From assembly GCA_964036315.1 (NCBI GenBank), contig OZ038517.1, positions 16,311,713 through 16,375,712 of the forward strand: a stretch of DNA of 64,000 nt, read 5' to 3'. The position numbers and the translations under genes are program-made. Below are positions 26,581 to 40,100 of the stretch, piece after piece. The notes below the pieces were generated by a model, which worked only from the letters and a program-made list of their open reading frames with translations, had not been told where the DNA came from and did no database searches. This DNA is from Acanthosepion esculentum. Lineage: Eukaryota; Mollusca; Cephalopoda; Sepiida; Sepiidae. Position 1 is the first letter of the stretch, and each line of letters starts with the position of its first letter.

Positions 26581-28530
26581 ATCTGGCCAGAGGGTTGGGA
26601 TAAAAAGCATCAATAATAAGATGGAATCAAACTAGTAATAAAACAATAGCAATAATGAAGAGTGGATCTGGCCAGAAGGTTGGGATAAAAAGCATCAATA
26701 ATAAGATGGAATCAAACTAGTAATAAAACAATAGGAATAATGAAGAGTGGATCTGGCCAGAGGGTTGGGATAAAAAGCATCAATAATAAGATGGAATCAA
26801 ACTAGTAATAAAACAATAGGAATAATGAAGAGTGGATCTGGCCAGAGGGTTGGGATAAAAAGCATCAATAATAAGATGGAATGAAACTAGTAATAAAATA
26901 ATAGGAATAATGAAGAGTGGATCTGGCCAGAGGGTTGGGATAAAAAGCATCAATAATAAGATGGAATCAAACTAGTAATAAAATAATAGGAATAATGAAG
27001 AGTTGATCTGGCCAGAGGGTTGGGATAAAAAGCATCAATAATAAGATGGAATCAAACTAGTAATAAAATAATAGGAATAATGAAGAGTGGATGTGGCCAG
27101 AGGGCTGGGATAAAAAGCATCAATAATAAGATGGAATCAAACTAGTAATAAAATAATAGGAATAATGAAGAGTTGATCTGGCCAGAGGGTTGGGATAAAA
27201 AGCATCAATAATAAGATGGAATCAAACTAGTAATAAAATAATAGGAATAATGAAGAGTGGATCTGGCCAGAGGGTTGGGATAAAAAGCATCAATAATAAG
27301 ATGGAATCAAACTAGTAATAAAACAATAGGAATAATGAAGAGTGGATCTGGCCAGAGGGTTGGGATAAAAAGCATCAATAATAAGATGGAATCAAACTAG
27401 TAATAAAACAATAGGAATAATGAAGAGTGGATCTGGCCAGAGGGTTGGGATAAAAAGCATCAATAATAAGATGGAATCAAACTATTAATAAAACAATAGG
27501 AATAATGAAGAGTGGATCTGGCCAGAGGGTTGGGATAAAAAGCATCAATAATAAGATGGAATCAAACTAGTAATAAAATAATAGGAATAATGAAGAGTGG
27601 ATCTGGTCAGAGGGTTGGGATAAAAACCATCAATAATAAGATGGAATCAAAGTAGTAATAAAATAATAGGAATAATGAAGAGTGGATCTGGCCAGAGGGT
27701 TGGGATAAAAAGCATCAATAATAAGATGGAATCAAACTAGTAATAAAACAATAGGAATAATGAAGAGTGGATCTGGCCAGAGGGTTGGGATAAAAAGCAT
27801 CAATAATAAGATGGAATCAAACTAGTAATAAAACAATAGGAATAATGAAGAGTGGATCTGGCCAGAGGGTTGGGATAAAAAGCATCAATAATAAGATGGA
27901 ATGAAACTAGTAATAAAACAATAGGAATAATGAAGAGTGCATCTGGCCAGAGTGTTGGGATAAAAAGCATCAATAATAAGATGGAATCAAACTAGTAATA
28001 AAACAATAGGAATAATGAAGAGTGGATCTGGCCAGAGGGTTGGGATAAAAAGCATCAATAATAAGATGGAATCAAACTTGTAATAAAACAATAGGAATAA
28101 TGAAGAGTGGATCTGGCCAGAGGGTTGGGATAAAAAGCATCAATAATAAGATGGAATCAAACTAGTAATAAAACAATAGGAATAATGAAGAGTGGATCTG
28201 GCCAGAGTGTTGGGATAAAAAGCATCAATAATAAGATGGAATGAAACTAGTAATAAAACAATAGGAATAATGAAGAGTGGATCTGGCCAGAGGGTTGGGA
28301 TAAAAAGCATCAATAATAAGATGGAATCAAACTAGTAATAAAACAATAGGAATAATGAAGAGTGGATCTGGCCAGAGGGTTGGGATAAAAAGCATCAATA
28401 ATAAGAAGGATTGAAACTAGTAATAAAACAATAGGAATAATGAAGAGTGGATCTGGCCAGAGGGTTGGGATAAAAAGCATCAATAATAAGATGGAATCAA
28501 ACTAGTAATAAAATAATAGGAATAATGAAG

Positions 28531-30025
28531 AGTGTATCTGGCCAGAGGGTTGGGATAAAAACCATCAATAATAAGATGGAATCAAACTAGTAATAAAATA
28601 ATAGGAATAATGAAGAGTGGATCTGGCCAGAGGGTTGGGATAAAAAGCATCAATAATAAGATGGAATCAAACTAGTAATAAAATAATAGGAATAATGAAG
28701 AGTGGATCTGGCCAGAGGGTTGGGATAAAAACCATCAATAATAAGATGGAATCAAACAAGTAATAAAACAATAGGAATAATGAAGAGTGGATCTGGCCAG
28801 AGGGTTGGCATAAAAAGCATCAATAATAAGATGGAATCAAGCTAGTAATAAAATAATAGGAATAATGAAGAGTGGATCTGGCCAGAGGATTGGGATAAAA
28901 AGCATCAATAATAAGATGGAATCAAACTAGTAATAAAACAATAGGAATAATGAAGAGTGGATCTGGCCAGAGGGTTGGGATAAAAAGCATCAATAATAAG
29001 ATGGAATGAAACTAGTAATAAAATAATAGGAATAATGAAGAGTGGATCTGGCCAGAGGGTTGGGATAAAAAGCATCAATAATAAGATGGAATCAAACTAG
29101 TAATAAAATAATAGGAATAATGAAGAGTGGATCTGGCCAGAGGGTTGGGATAAAAAGCATCAATAATAAGATGGAATCAAACTAGTAATAAAATAATAGG
29201 AATAATGAAGAGTGGATCTGGCCAGAGGGTTGGGATAAAAAGCATCAATAATAAGATGGAATCAAACTAGTAATAAAATAATAGGAATAATGAAGAGTGG
29301 ATCTGGCCAGAGGGTTGGGATAAAAAGCATCAATAATAAGATGGAATCAAACTAGTAATAAAATAATAGGAATAATGAAGAGTGGATCTGGCCAGAGGAT
29401 TGGGATAAAAAGCATCAATAATAAGATGGAATGAAACTAGTAATAAAATAATAGGAATAATGAAGAGTGGATCTGGCCAGAGGATTGGGATAAAAAGCAT
29501 CAATAATAAGATGGAATCAAACTAGTAATAAAATAATAGGAATAATGAAGAGTGGATCTGGCCAGAGGGTTGGGATAAAAAGCATCAATAATAAGATGGA
29601 ATCAAACTAGTAATAAAATAATAGGAATAATGAAGAGTGGATCTGGCCAGAGGGTTGGGATAAAAAGCATCAATAATAAGATGGAATCAAACTAGTAATA
29701 AAATAATAGGAATAATGAAGAGTGTATCTGGCCAGAGGGTTGGGATAAAAACCATCAATAATAAGATGGAATCAAACTAGTAATAAAATAATAGGAATAA
29801 TGAAGAGTGGATCTGGCCAGAGGGTTGGGATAAAAAGCATCAATAATAAGATGGAGTCAAACTAGTAATAAAATAATAGGAATAATGAAGAGTGGATCTG
29901 GCCAGAGGGTTGGGATAAAAACCATCAATAATAAGATGGAATCAAACTAGTAATAAAATAATAGGAATAATGAAGAGTGGATCTGGCCAGAGGGTTGGGA
30001 TAAAAAGCATCAATAATAAGATGGA
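28531..30025. repeat. 14-monomer block marked by AGTGTATCTG
   Basis: AGTGTATCTG (phase 63 T) at 28531 and 29721 is spaced 14 monomers, and in both cases the next monomer has C at phase 5. The same marker then recurs at 31846 and 33971 at 25-mer steps, linking this segment to the nested duplications to its right. Phase 42 is mostly T here, unlike 18-25 kb. Confidence 0.75.
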
Positions 30026-33000
30026 ATCAAAGTAGTAATAAAATAATAGGAATAATGAAGAGTGGATCTGGCCAGAGGGTTGGGATAAAAAGCATCAATA
30101 ATAAGATGGAATCAAACAAGTAATAAAACAATAGGAATAATGAAGAGTGGATCTGGCCAGAGGGTTGGGATAAAAAGCATCAATAATAAGATGGAATCAA
30201 ACTAGTAATAAAATAATAGGAATAATGAAGAGTGGATCTGGCCAGAGGGTTGGGATAAAAAGCATCAATAATAAGATGGAATCAAACTAGTAATAAAATA
30301 ATAGGAATAATGAAGAGTGGATCTGGCCAGAGGGTTGGGATAAAAAGCATCAATAATATGATGGAATCAAACTAGTAATAAAATAAAAGGAATAATGACG
30401 AGTGGATGTGGCCAGAGGGTTGGGATAAAAAGCATCAATAATAAGATGGAATCAAAGTAGTAATAAAATAATAGGAATAATGAAGAGTGGATCTGGCCAG
30501 AGGGTTGGGATAAAAAGCATCAATAATAAGATGGAATCAAACTAGTAATAAAATAATAGGAATAATGAAGAATGGATCTGGCCAGAGGGTTGGGATAAAA
30601 AGCATCAATAATAAGATGGAATCAAACTAGTAATAAAATAATAGGAATAATGAAGAGTGGATCTGGCCAGAGGGTTGGAATAAAAAGCATCAATAATAAG
30701 ATGGAATCAAACTAGTAATAAAATAATAGGAATAATGAAGAGTGGATCTGGCCAGAGGGTTGGGATAAAAAGCATCAATAATAAGATGGAATCAAAGTAG
30801 TAATAAAATAATAGGAATAATGAAGAGTGGATCTGGCCAGAGGGTTGGGATAAAAAGCATCAATAATAAGATGGAATCAAACTAGTAATAAAATAATAGG
30901 AATAATGAAGAGTGGATCTGGCCAGAGGGTTGGGATAAAAAGCATCAATAATAAGATGGAATCAAACTAGTAATAAAATAATAGGAATAATGAAGAGTTG
31001 ATCTGGCCAGAGGGTTGGGATAAAAAGCATCAATAATAAGATCGAATCAAACTAGTAATAAAATAATAGGAATAATGAAGAGTGGATCTGGCCAGAGGGT
31101 TGGGATAAAAAGCATCAATAATAAGATGGAATGAAACTAGTAATAAAATAATAGGAATAATGAAGAGTGGATCTGGCCAGAGGGTTGGGATAAAAAGCAT
31201 CAATAATAAGATGGAATCAAACTAGTAATAAAATAATAGGAATAATGAAGAGTGGATCTGGCCAGAGGGTTGGGATAAAAAGCATCAATAATAAGAGGGA
31301 ATCAAACTAGTAATAAAATAATAGGAATAATGAAGAGTGGATCTAGCCAGAGGGTTGGGATAAAAAGCATCAATAATAAGAGGGAATCAAACTAGTAATA
31401 AAATAATAGGAATAATGAAGAGTGGATCTGGCCAGAGGGTTGGGATAAAAAGCATCAATAATAAGATGGAATGAAACTAGTAATAAAATAATAGGAATAA
31501 TGAAGAGTGGATCTGGCCAGAGGGTTGGGATAAAAACCATCAATAATAAGATGGAATCAAACTAGTAATGAAATAATAGGAATAATGAAGAGTGGATCTG
31601 GCCAGAGGGTTGGGATAAAAAGCATCAATAATAAGATGGAATCAAAGTAGTAATAAAATAATAGGAATAATGAAGAGTGGATCTGGCCAGAGGGTTGGGA
31701 TAAAAAGCATCAATAATAAGATGGAATCAAACAAGTAATAAAACAATAGGAATAATGAAGAGTGGATCTGGCCAGAGGGTTGGGATAAAAAGCATCAATA
31801 ATAAGATGGAATCAAACTAATAATAAAATAATAGGAATAATGAAGAGTGTATCTGGCCAGAGGGTTGGGATAAAAACCATCAATAATAAGATGGAATCAA
31901 ACTAGTAATAAAATAATAGGAATAATGAAGAGTGGATCTGGCCAGAGGGTTGGGATAAAAAGCATCAATAATAAGATGGAATCAAACTAGTAATAAAATA
32001 ATAGGAATAATGAAGAGTGGATCTGGCCAGAGGGTTGGGATAAAAACCATCAATAATAAGATGGAATCAAACAAGTAATAAAACAATAGGAATAATGAAG
32101 AGTGGATCTGGCCAGAGGGTTGGGATAAAAAGCATCAATAATAAGGTTGAATGAAACTAGTAATAAAATAATAGGAATAATGAAGAGTGGATCTGGCCAG
32201 AGGGTTGGGATAAAAACCATCAATAATAAGATGGAATCAAACTAGTAATAAAATAATAGGAATAATGAAGAGTGGATCTGGCCAGAGGGTTGGGATAAAA
32301 AGCATCAATAATAAGATGGAATCAAAGTAGTAATAAAATAATAGGAATAATGAAGAGTGGATCTGGCCAGAGGGTTGGGATAAAAAGCATCAATAATAAG
32401 ATGGAATCAAACAAGTAATAAAACAATAGGAATAATGAAGAGTGGATCTGGCCAGAGGGTTGGGATAAAAAGCATCAATAATAAGATGGAATCAAACTAG
32501 TAATAAAATAATAGGAATAATGAAGAGTGGATCTGGCCAGAGGGTTGGGATAAAAAGCATCAATAATAAGATGGAATCAAACTAGTAATAAAATAATAGG
32601 AATAATGAAGAGTGGATCTGGCCAGAGGGTTGGGATAAAAAGCATCAATAATAAGATGGAATCAAACTAGTAATAAAATAATAGGAATAATGACGAGTGG
32701 ATCTGGCCAGAGGGTTGGGATAAAAAGCATCAATAATAAGATGGAATCAAAGTATTAATAAAATAATAGGAATAATGAAGAGTGGATCTGGCCAGAGGGT
32801 TGGGATAAAAAGCATCAATAATAAGATGGAATCAAACTAGTAATAAAATAATAGGAATAATGAAGAGTGGATCTGGCCAGAGGGTTGGGATAAAAAGCAT
32901 CAATAATAAGATGGAATCAAACTAGTAATAAAATAATAGGAATAATGAAGAGTGGATCTGGCCAGAGGGTTGGGATAAAAAGCATCAATAATAAGATGGA

Positions 33001-33850
33001 ATCAAACTAGTAATAAAATAATAGGAATAATGAAGAGTGGATCTGGCCAGAGGGTTGGGATAAAAAGCATCAATAATAAGATGGAATCAAAGTAGTAATA
33101 AAATAATAGGAATAATGAAGAGTGGATCTGGCCAGAGGGTTGGGATAAAAAGCATCAATAATAAGATGGAATCAAACTAGTAATAAAATAATAGGAATAA
33201 TGAAGAGTGGATCTGGCCAGAGGGTTGGGATAAAAAGCATCAATAATAAGATGGAATCAAACTAGTAATAAAATAATAGGAATAATGAAGAGTGGATCTG
33301 GCCAGAGGGTTGGGATAAAAAGCATCAATAATAAGATGGAATCAAACTAGTAATAAAATAATAGGAATAATGAAGAGTGGATCTGGCCACAGGGTTGGGA
33401 TAAAAAGCATCAATAATAAGATGGAATGAAACTAGTAATAAAATAATAGGAATAATGAAGAGTGGATCTAGCCAGAGGGCTGGGATAAAAAGCATCAATA
33501 ATAAGAGGGAATCAAACTAGTAATAAAATAATAGGAATAATGAAGAGTGGATCTGGCCAGAGGGTTGGGATAAAAAGCATCAATAATAAGATGGAATGAA
33601 ACTAGTAATAAAATAATAGGAATAATGAAGAGTGGATCTGGCCAGAGGGTTGGGATAAAAACCATCAATAATAAGATGGAATCAAACTAGTAATAAAATA
33701 ATAGGAATAATGAAGAGTGGATCTGGCCAGAGGGTTGGGATAAAAAGCATCAATAATAAGATGGAATCAAAGTAGTAATAAAATAATAGGAATAATGAAG
33801 AGTGGATCTGGCCAGAGGGTTGGGATAAAAAGCATCAATAATAAGATGGA
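30026..33850. repeat. 27-/25-monomer duplication series (about 2.1-2.3 kb)
   Basis: The AAAGTAG variant at 30026, 30451 and 30791 recurs at 32321, 32746 and 33086, and ATGACGAGTGG at 30391 recurs at 32686, all offset by 27 monomers (2,295 bp). Further right the offset falls to 25 monomers (2,125 bp): GATCTAGCC 31341 to 33466, AAGAGGGAATC 31376 to 33501, ACAAGTAATA 31726 to 33851. The drop of two monomers marks a later deletion or insertion between copies. Confidence 0.88.
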
Positions 33851-36800
33851 ATCAAACAAGTAATAAAACAATAGGAATAATGAAGAGTGGATCTGGCCAG
33901 AGGGTTGGGATAAAAAGCATCAATAATAAGATGGAATCAAACTAATAATAAAATAATAGGAATAATGAAGAGTGTATCTGGCCAGAGGGTTGGGATAAAA
34001 ACCATCAATAATAAGATGGAAACAAACTAGTAATAAAATAATAGGAATAATGAAGAGTGGATCTGGCCAGAGGGTTGGGATAAAAAGCATCAATAATAAG
34101 ATGGAATCAAACTAGTAATAAAATAATAGGAATAATGAAGAGTGGATCTGGCCAGAGGGTTGGGATAAAAACCATCAATAATAAGATGGAATCAAACAAG
34201 TAATAAAACAATAGGAATAATGAAGAGTGGATCTGGCCAGAGGGTTGGGATAAAAAGCATCAATAATAAGGTTGAATGAAACTAGTAATAAAATAATAGG
34301 AATAATGAAGAGTGGATCTGGCCAGAGGGTTGGGATAAAAACCATCAATAATAAGATGGAATCAAACTAGTAATAAAATAATAGGAATAATGAAGAGTGG
34401 ATCTGGCCAGAGGGTTGGGATAAAAAGCATCAATAATAAGATGGAATCAAAGTAGTAATAAAATAATAGGAATAATGAAGAGTGGATCTGGCCAGAGGGT
34501 TGGGATAAAAAGCATCAATAATAAGATGGAATCAAACTAGTAATAAAATAATAGGAATAATGAAGAGTGGATCTGGCCAGAGGGTTGGGATAAAAAGCAT
34601 CAATAATAAGAGGGAATCAATCTAGTAATAAAATAATAGGAATAATGAAGAGTGGATCTAGCCAGAGGGTTGGGATAAAAAGCATCAATAATAAGAGGGA
34701 ATCAAACTAGTAATAAAATAATAGGAATAATGAAGAGTGGATCTGGCCAGAGGGTTGGGATAAAAAGCATCAATAATAAGATGGAATGAAACTAGTAATA
34801 AAATAATAGGAATAATGAAGAGTGGATCTGGCCAGAGGGTTGGGATAAAAAGCATCAATAATAAGATGGAATCAAACTAGTAATAAAATAATAGGAATAA
34901 TGAAGAGTGGATCTGGCCAGAGGGTAGGGATAAAAAGCATCAATAATAAGATGGAATCAAAGTAGTAATAAAATAATAGGAGTAATGAAGAGTGGATCTG
35001 GCCAGAGGGTTGGGATAAAAAGCATCAATAATAAGATGGAATCAAACAAGTAATAAAACAATAGGAATAATGAAGAGTGGATCTGGCCAGAGGGTTGGGA
35101 TAAAAAGCATCAACAATAAGATGGAATCAAACTAATAATAAAATAATAGGAATAATGAAGAGTGTATCTGGCCAGAGGGTTGGTATAAAAACCATCAATA
35201 ATAAGATGGAATCAAACTAGTAATAAAATAATAGGAATAATGAAGAGTGGATCTGGCCAGAGGGTTGGGATAAAAAGCATCAATAATAAGATGGAATCAA
35301 ACTAGTAATAAAATAATAGGAATAATGAAGAGTGGATCTGGCCAGAGGGTTGGGATAAAACCCATCAATAATAAGATGGAATCAAACAAGTAATAAAACA
35401 ATAGGAATAATGAAGCGTGGATCTGGCCAGAGGGTTGGGATAAAAAGCATCAATAATAAGGTTGAATGAAACTAGTAATAAAATAATAGGAATAATGAAG
35501 AGTGGATCTGGCCAGAGGGTTGGGATAAAAAGCATCAATAATAAGATGGAATGAAACTAGTAATAAAATAATAGGAATAATGAAGAGTGGATCTGGCCAG
35601 AGGGTTGGGATAAAAAGCATCAATAATAAGATGGAATCAAACTAGTAATAAAATAATAGGAATAATGAAGAGTGGATCTGGCCAGAGGGTTGGGATAAAA
35701 AGCATCAATAATAAGATGGAATCAAAGTAGTAATAAAATAATAGGAGTAATGAAGAGTGGATCTGGCCAGAGGGTTGGGATAAAAAGCATCAATAATAAG
35801 ATGGAATCAAACAAGTAATAAAACAATAGGAATAATGAAGAGTGGATCTGGCCAGAGGGTTGGGATAAAAAGCATCAACAATAAGATGGAATCAAACTAA
35901 TAATAAAATAATAGGAATAATGAAGAGTGTATCTGGCCAGAGGGTTGGTATAAAAACCATCAATAATAAGATGGAATCAAACTAGTAATAAAATAATAGG
36001 AATAATGAAGAGTGGATCTGGCCAGAGGGTTGGGATAAAAAGCATCAATAATAAGATGGAATCAAACTAGTAATAAAATAATAGGAATAATGAAGAGTGG
36101 ATCTGGCCAGAGGGTTGGGATAAAACCCATCAATAATAAGATGGAATCAAACAAGTAATAAAACAATAGGAATAATGAAGAGTGGATCTGGCCAGAGGGT
36201 TGGGATAAAAAGCATCAATAATAAGGTTGAATGAAACTAGTAATAAAATAATAGGAATAATGAAGAGTGGATCTGGCCAGAGGGTTGGGATAAAAAGCAT
36301 CAATAATAAGATGGAATCAAACTAGTAATAAAATAATAGGAATAATGAAGAGTGGATCTGGCCAGAGGGTTGGGATAAAAAGCATCAATAATAAGATGGA
36401 ATCAAAGTAGTAATAAAATAATAGGAATAATGAAGAGTGGATCTGGCCAGAGGGTTGGGATAAAAAGCATCAATAATAAGATGGAATCAAACAAGTAATA
36501 AAACAATAGGAATAATGAAGAGTGGATCTGGCCAGAGGGTTGGGATAAAAAGCATCAATAATAAGATGGAATCAAACTAGTAATAAAATAATAGGAATAA
36601 TGAAGAGTGTATCTGGCCAGAGGGTTGGGATAAAAAGCATCAATAATAAGAGGGAATCAAACTAGTAATAAAATAATAGGAATAATGAAGAGTGGATCTG
36701 GCCAGAGGGTTGGGATAAAAAGCATCAATAATAAGATGGAATGAAACTAGTAATAAAATAATAGGAATAATGAAGAGTGGATCTGGCCAGAGGGTTGGGA

Positions 36801-36905
36801 TAAAAACCATCAATAATAAGATGGAATCAAACAAGTAATAAAACAATAGGAATAATGAAGAGTGGATCTGGCCAGAGGGTTGGGATAAAAAGCATCAATA
36901 ATAAG
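33851..36905. repeat. 14-monomer and 9-monomer nested duplications
   Basis: AAGGTTGAATG at 34271, 35461 and 36226, AGTGTATCTG at 33971, 35161 and 35926, and the two CAAACAAG copies at 33851/34191, 35041/35381 and 35806/36146 all show the same offsets: 14 monomers (1,190 bp), then 9 monomers (765 bp). Four more variants, GGAGTAATG (34981, 35746), CAACAATAAG (35111, 35876), GTTGGTATAAA (about 35180, 35945) and AAAACCCATC (about 35370, 36135), are found only in the last two copies. They date the 9-mer as the latest event here. Confidence 0.92.
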
Positions 36906-38299
36906 ATGGAATCAAACTAGTAATAAAATAATAGGAATAATGGAGAGTGGATCTGGCCAGAGGGTTGGGATAAAAAGCATCAATAATAAGATGGAATCAA
37001 ACTAGTAATAAAATAATAGGAATAATGAAGAGTGGATCTGGCCAGAGGGTTGGGATAAAAACCATCAATAATAAGATGGAATGAAACTAGTAATAAAATA
37101 ATAAGAATAATGAAGAGTGGATCTGGCCAGAGGGTTGGGATAAAAAGCATCAATAATAAGATGGAATCAAACTAGTAATAAAATAATAAGAATAATGAAG
37201 AGTGGATCTGGCCCGAGGGTTGGGATAAAAAGCATCAATAATAAGATGGAATAAAACTAGAAATAAAATAATAGGAATAATGAAGAGTGGATCTGGCCAG
37301 AGGGTTGGGATAAAAAGCATCAATAATAAGATGGAATCAAACTAGTAATAAAATAATAGGAATAATGAAGAGTGGATCTGGCCAGAGGGTTGGGATAAAA
37401 AGCATCAATAATAAGATGGAATCAAACTAGTAATAAAATAATAGGAATAAGGAAGAGTGGATCTGGCCAGAGGGTTGGGATAAAAACCATCAATAATAAG
37501 ATGGAATCAAACTAGTAATAAAACAATAGGAATAATGAAGAGTGGATCTGGCCAGAGGGTTGGGATAAAAAGCATCAATAATAAGATGGAATCAAACTAG
37601 TAATAAAATAATAGGAATAATGAAGAGTGGATCTGGCCAGAGGGTTGGGATAAAAAGCATCAATAATAAGATGGAATAAAACTAGTAATAAAATAATAGG
37701 AATAATGAAGAGTGGATCTGGCCAGAGGGTTGGGATAAAAAGCATCAATAATAAGATGGAATCAAACTAGTAATAAAATAATAGGAATAATGAAGAGTGG
37801 ATCTGGCCAGAGGGTTGGGATAAAAAGCATCAGTAATAAGATGGAATCAAACTAGTAATAAAATAATAGGAATAATGAAGAGTGGATCTGGCCAGAGGGT
37901 TGGGATAAAAACCATCAATAATAAGATGGAATCAAACTAGTAATAAAATAATAGGAATAATGAAGAGTGGATATGGCCAGAGGGTTGGGATAAAAAGCTT
38001 CAATAATAAGATGGAATGAAACTAGTAATAAAATAATAGGAATAATGAAGAGTGGATCTGGCCAGAGGGTTGGGATAAAAAGCATCAATAATAAGATGGA
38101 ATCAAACTAGTAATAAAACAATAGGAATAATGAAGAGTGGATCTGGCCAGAGGGTTGGGATAAAAACCATCAATAATAAGATGGAATCAAACTAGTAATA
38201 AAATAATAGGAATAATGAAGAGTGGATCTGGCCAGAGGGTTGGGATAAAAAGCATCAATAATAAGATGGAATGAAACTAGTAATAAAATAATAGGAATA

Positions 38300-39012
38300 A
38301 TGAAGACTGGATCTGGCCAGAGGGTTGGCATAAAAAGCATCAATAATAAGATGGAATGAACCTAGTAATAAAATAATAGGAATAATGAAGACTGGATCTG
38401 GCCAGAGGGTTGGCATAAAAAGCATCAATAATAAGATGGAATGAAACTAGTAATAAAATAATAGGAATAATGAAGAGTGGATCTGGCCAGAGGGTTGGGA
38501 TAAAAAGCATCAATAATAAGATGGAATGAAACTAGTAATAAAATAATAGGAATAATGAAGAGTGGATCTGGCCAGAGGGTTGGGATAAAAAGCATCAATA
38601 ATAAGATGGAATCAAACTAGTAATAAAATAATAGGAATAATGAAGACTGGATCTGGCCAGAGGGTTGGCATAAAAAGCATCAATAATAAGATGGAATCAA
38701 ACTAGTAATAAAACAATAGGAATAATGAAGAGTGTATCTGGCCAGAGGGTTGGGATAAAAACCATCAATAATAAGATGGAATCAAACTAGTAATAAAATA
38801 ATAGGAATAATGAAGAGTGGATCTGGCCAGAGGGTTGGGATAAAAAGCATCAATAATAAGATGGAATGAAACTAGTAATAAAATAATAGGAATAATGAAG
38901 ACTGGATCTGGCCAGAGGGTTGGCATAAAAAGCATCAATAATAAGATGGAATGAAACTAGTAATAAAATAATAGGAATAATGAAGACTGGATCTGGCCAG
39001 AGGGTTGGCATA
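38300..39012. repeat. Monomers with linked GACTGG and TTGGCAT variants
   Basis: Five monomers, at 38305, 38390, 38645, 38900 and 38985, carry both GACTGG (phases 58-63) and TTGGCATAAA (phase 82 C) and occur nowhere else as a pair. Spacing is 1, 3, 3 and 1 monomers. Two linked mutations spreading together within 0.7 kb show local amplification of one monomer type. Confidence 0.88.
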
Positions 39013-39096
39013 AATGCATCAATAATAAGATGGAATGAAACTAGTAATAAAATAATAGGAATAATGAAGAGTGGATCTGGCCAGAGGGTTGGGATA
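39013..39096. repeat. 84-bp length-variant monomer
   Basis: The junction reads GGCATAAATGCATC instead of GGCATAAAAAGCATC: one base is lost and an A is changed to T. It ends the run of linked GACTGG/TTGGCAT monomers. Confidence 0.88.
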
Positions 39097-39404
39097 AAAA
39101 GCATCAATAATAAGATGGAATGAAACTAGTAATAAAATAATAGGAATAATGAAGAGTGGATCTGGCCAGAGGGTTGGGATAAAAAGCATCAATAATAAGA
39201 TGGAATCAAACTAGTAATAAAATAATAGGAATAATGAAGAGTGGATCTGGCCTGAGGGTTGGGATAAAAACCATCAATAATAAGATGGAATCAAACAAGT
39301 AATAAAACAATAGGAATAATGAAGAGTGGATCTGGCCAGAGGGTTGGGGTAAAAAGCATCAATAATAAGATGGAATCAAACTAGTAATAAAATAATAGGA
39401 ATAA

Positions 39405-40100
39405 TGGAGAGTGGATCTGGCCAGAGGGTTGGGATAAAAAGCATCAATAATAAGATGGAATCAAACTAGTAATAAAATAATAGGAATAATGAAGAGTGGA
39501 TCTGGCCAGAGGGTTGGGATAAAAACCATCAATAATAAGATGGAATGAAACTAGTAATAAAATAATAAGAATAATGAAGAGTGGATCTGGCCAGAGGGTT
39601 GGGATAAAAAGCATCAATAATAAGATGGAATCAAACTAGTAATAAAATAATAAGAATAATGAAGAGTGGATCTGGCCAGAGGGTTGGGATAAAAAGCATC
39701 AATAATAAGATGGAATAAAACTAGTAATAAAATAATAGGAATAATGAAGAGTGGATCTGGCCAGAGGGTTGGGATAAAAAGCATCAATAATAAGATGGAA
39801 TCAAACTAGTAATAAAATAATAGGAATAAAGATGAGTGGATCTGGCCACAGGGTTGGGATAAAAAGCATCAATAATAAGATGGAATCAAACTAGTAATAA
39901 AATAATAGGAATAAGGAAGAGTGGATCTGGCCAGAGGGTTGGGATAAAAACCATCAATAATAAGATGGAATCAAACTAGTAATAAAACAATAGGAATAAT
40001 GAAGAGTGGATCTGGCCAGAGGGTTGGGATAAAAAGCATCAATAATAAGATGGAATCAAACTAGTAATAAAATAATAGGAATAATGAAGAGTGGATCTGG
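39405..40100. repeat. 29-monomer duplication, copy 2 (matching part)
   Basis: This segment holds the partners of the 36941, 37101 and 37451 markers in the same order. It also has the private changes ATAAAGATGAGTGG near 39830 and GGCCACAGGG near 39845. Confidence 0.8.

Larger units (their letters stand above)
36941..39404. repeat. 29-monomer duplication, copy 1
   Basis: TGGAGAGTGG at 36941, ATAAGAATAA at 37101 and AAGGAAGAG near 37451 recur at 39405, 39565 and 39915. The offset is 2,464 bp, or 29x85 less the 1-nt deletion at about 39015. The copy also contains the local run of linked variants at 38300-39010, which the right-hand copy lacks. Confidence 0.85.
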
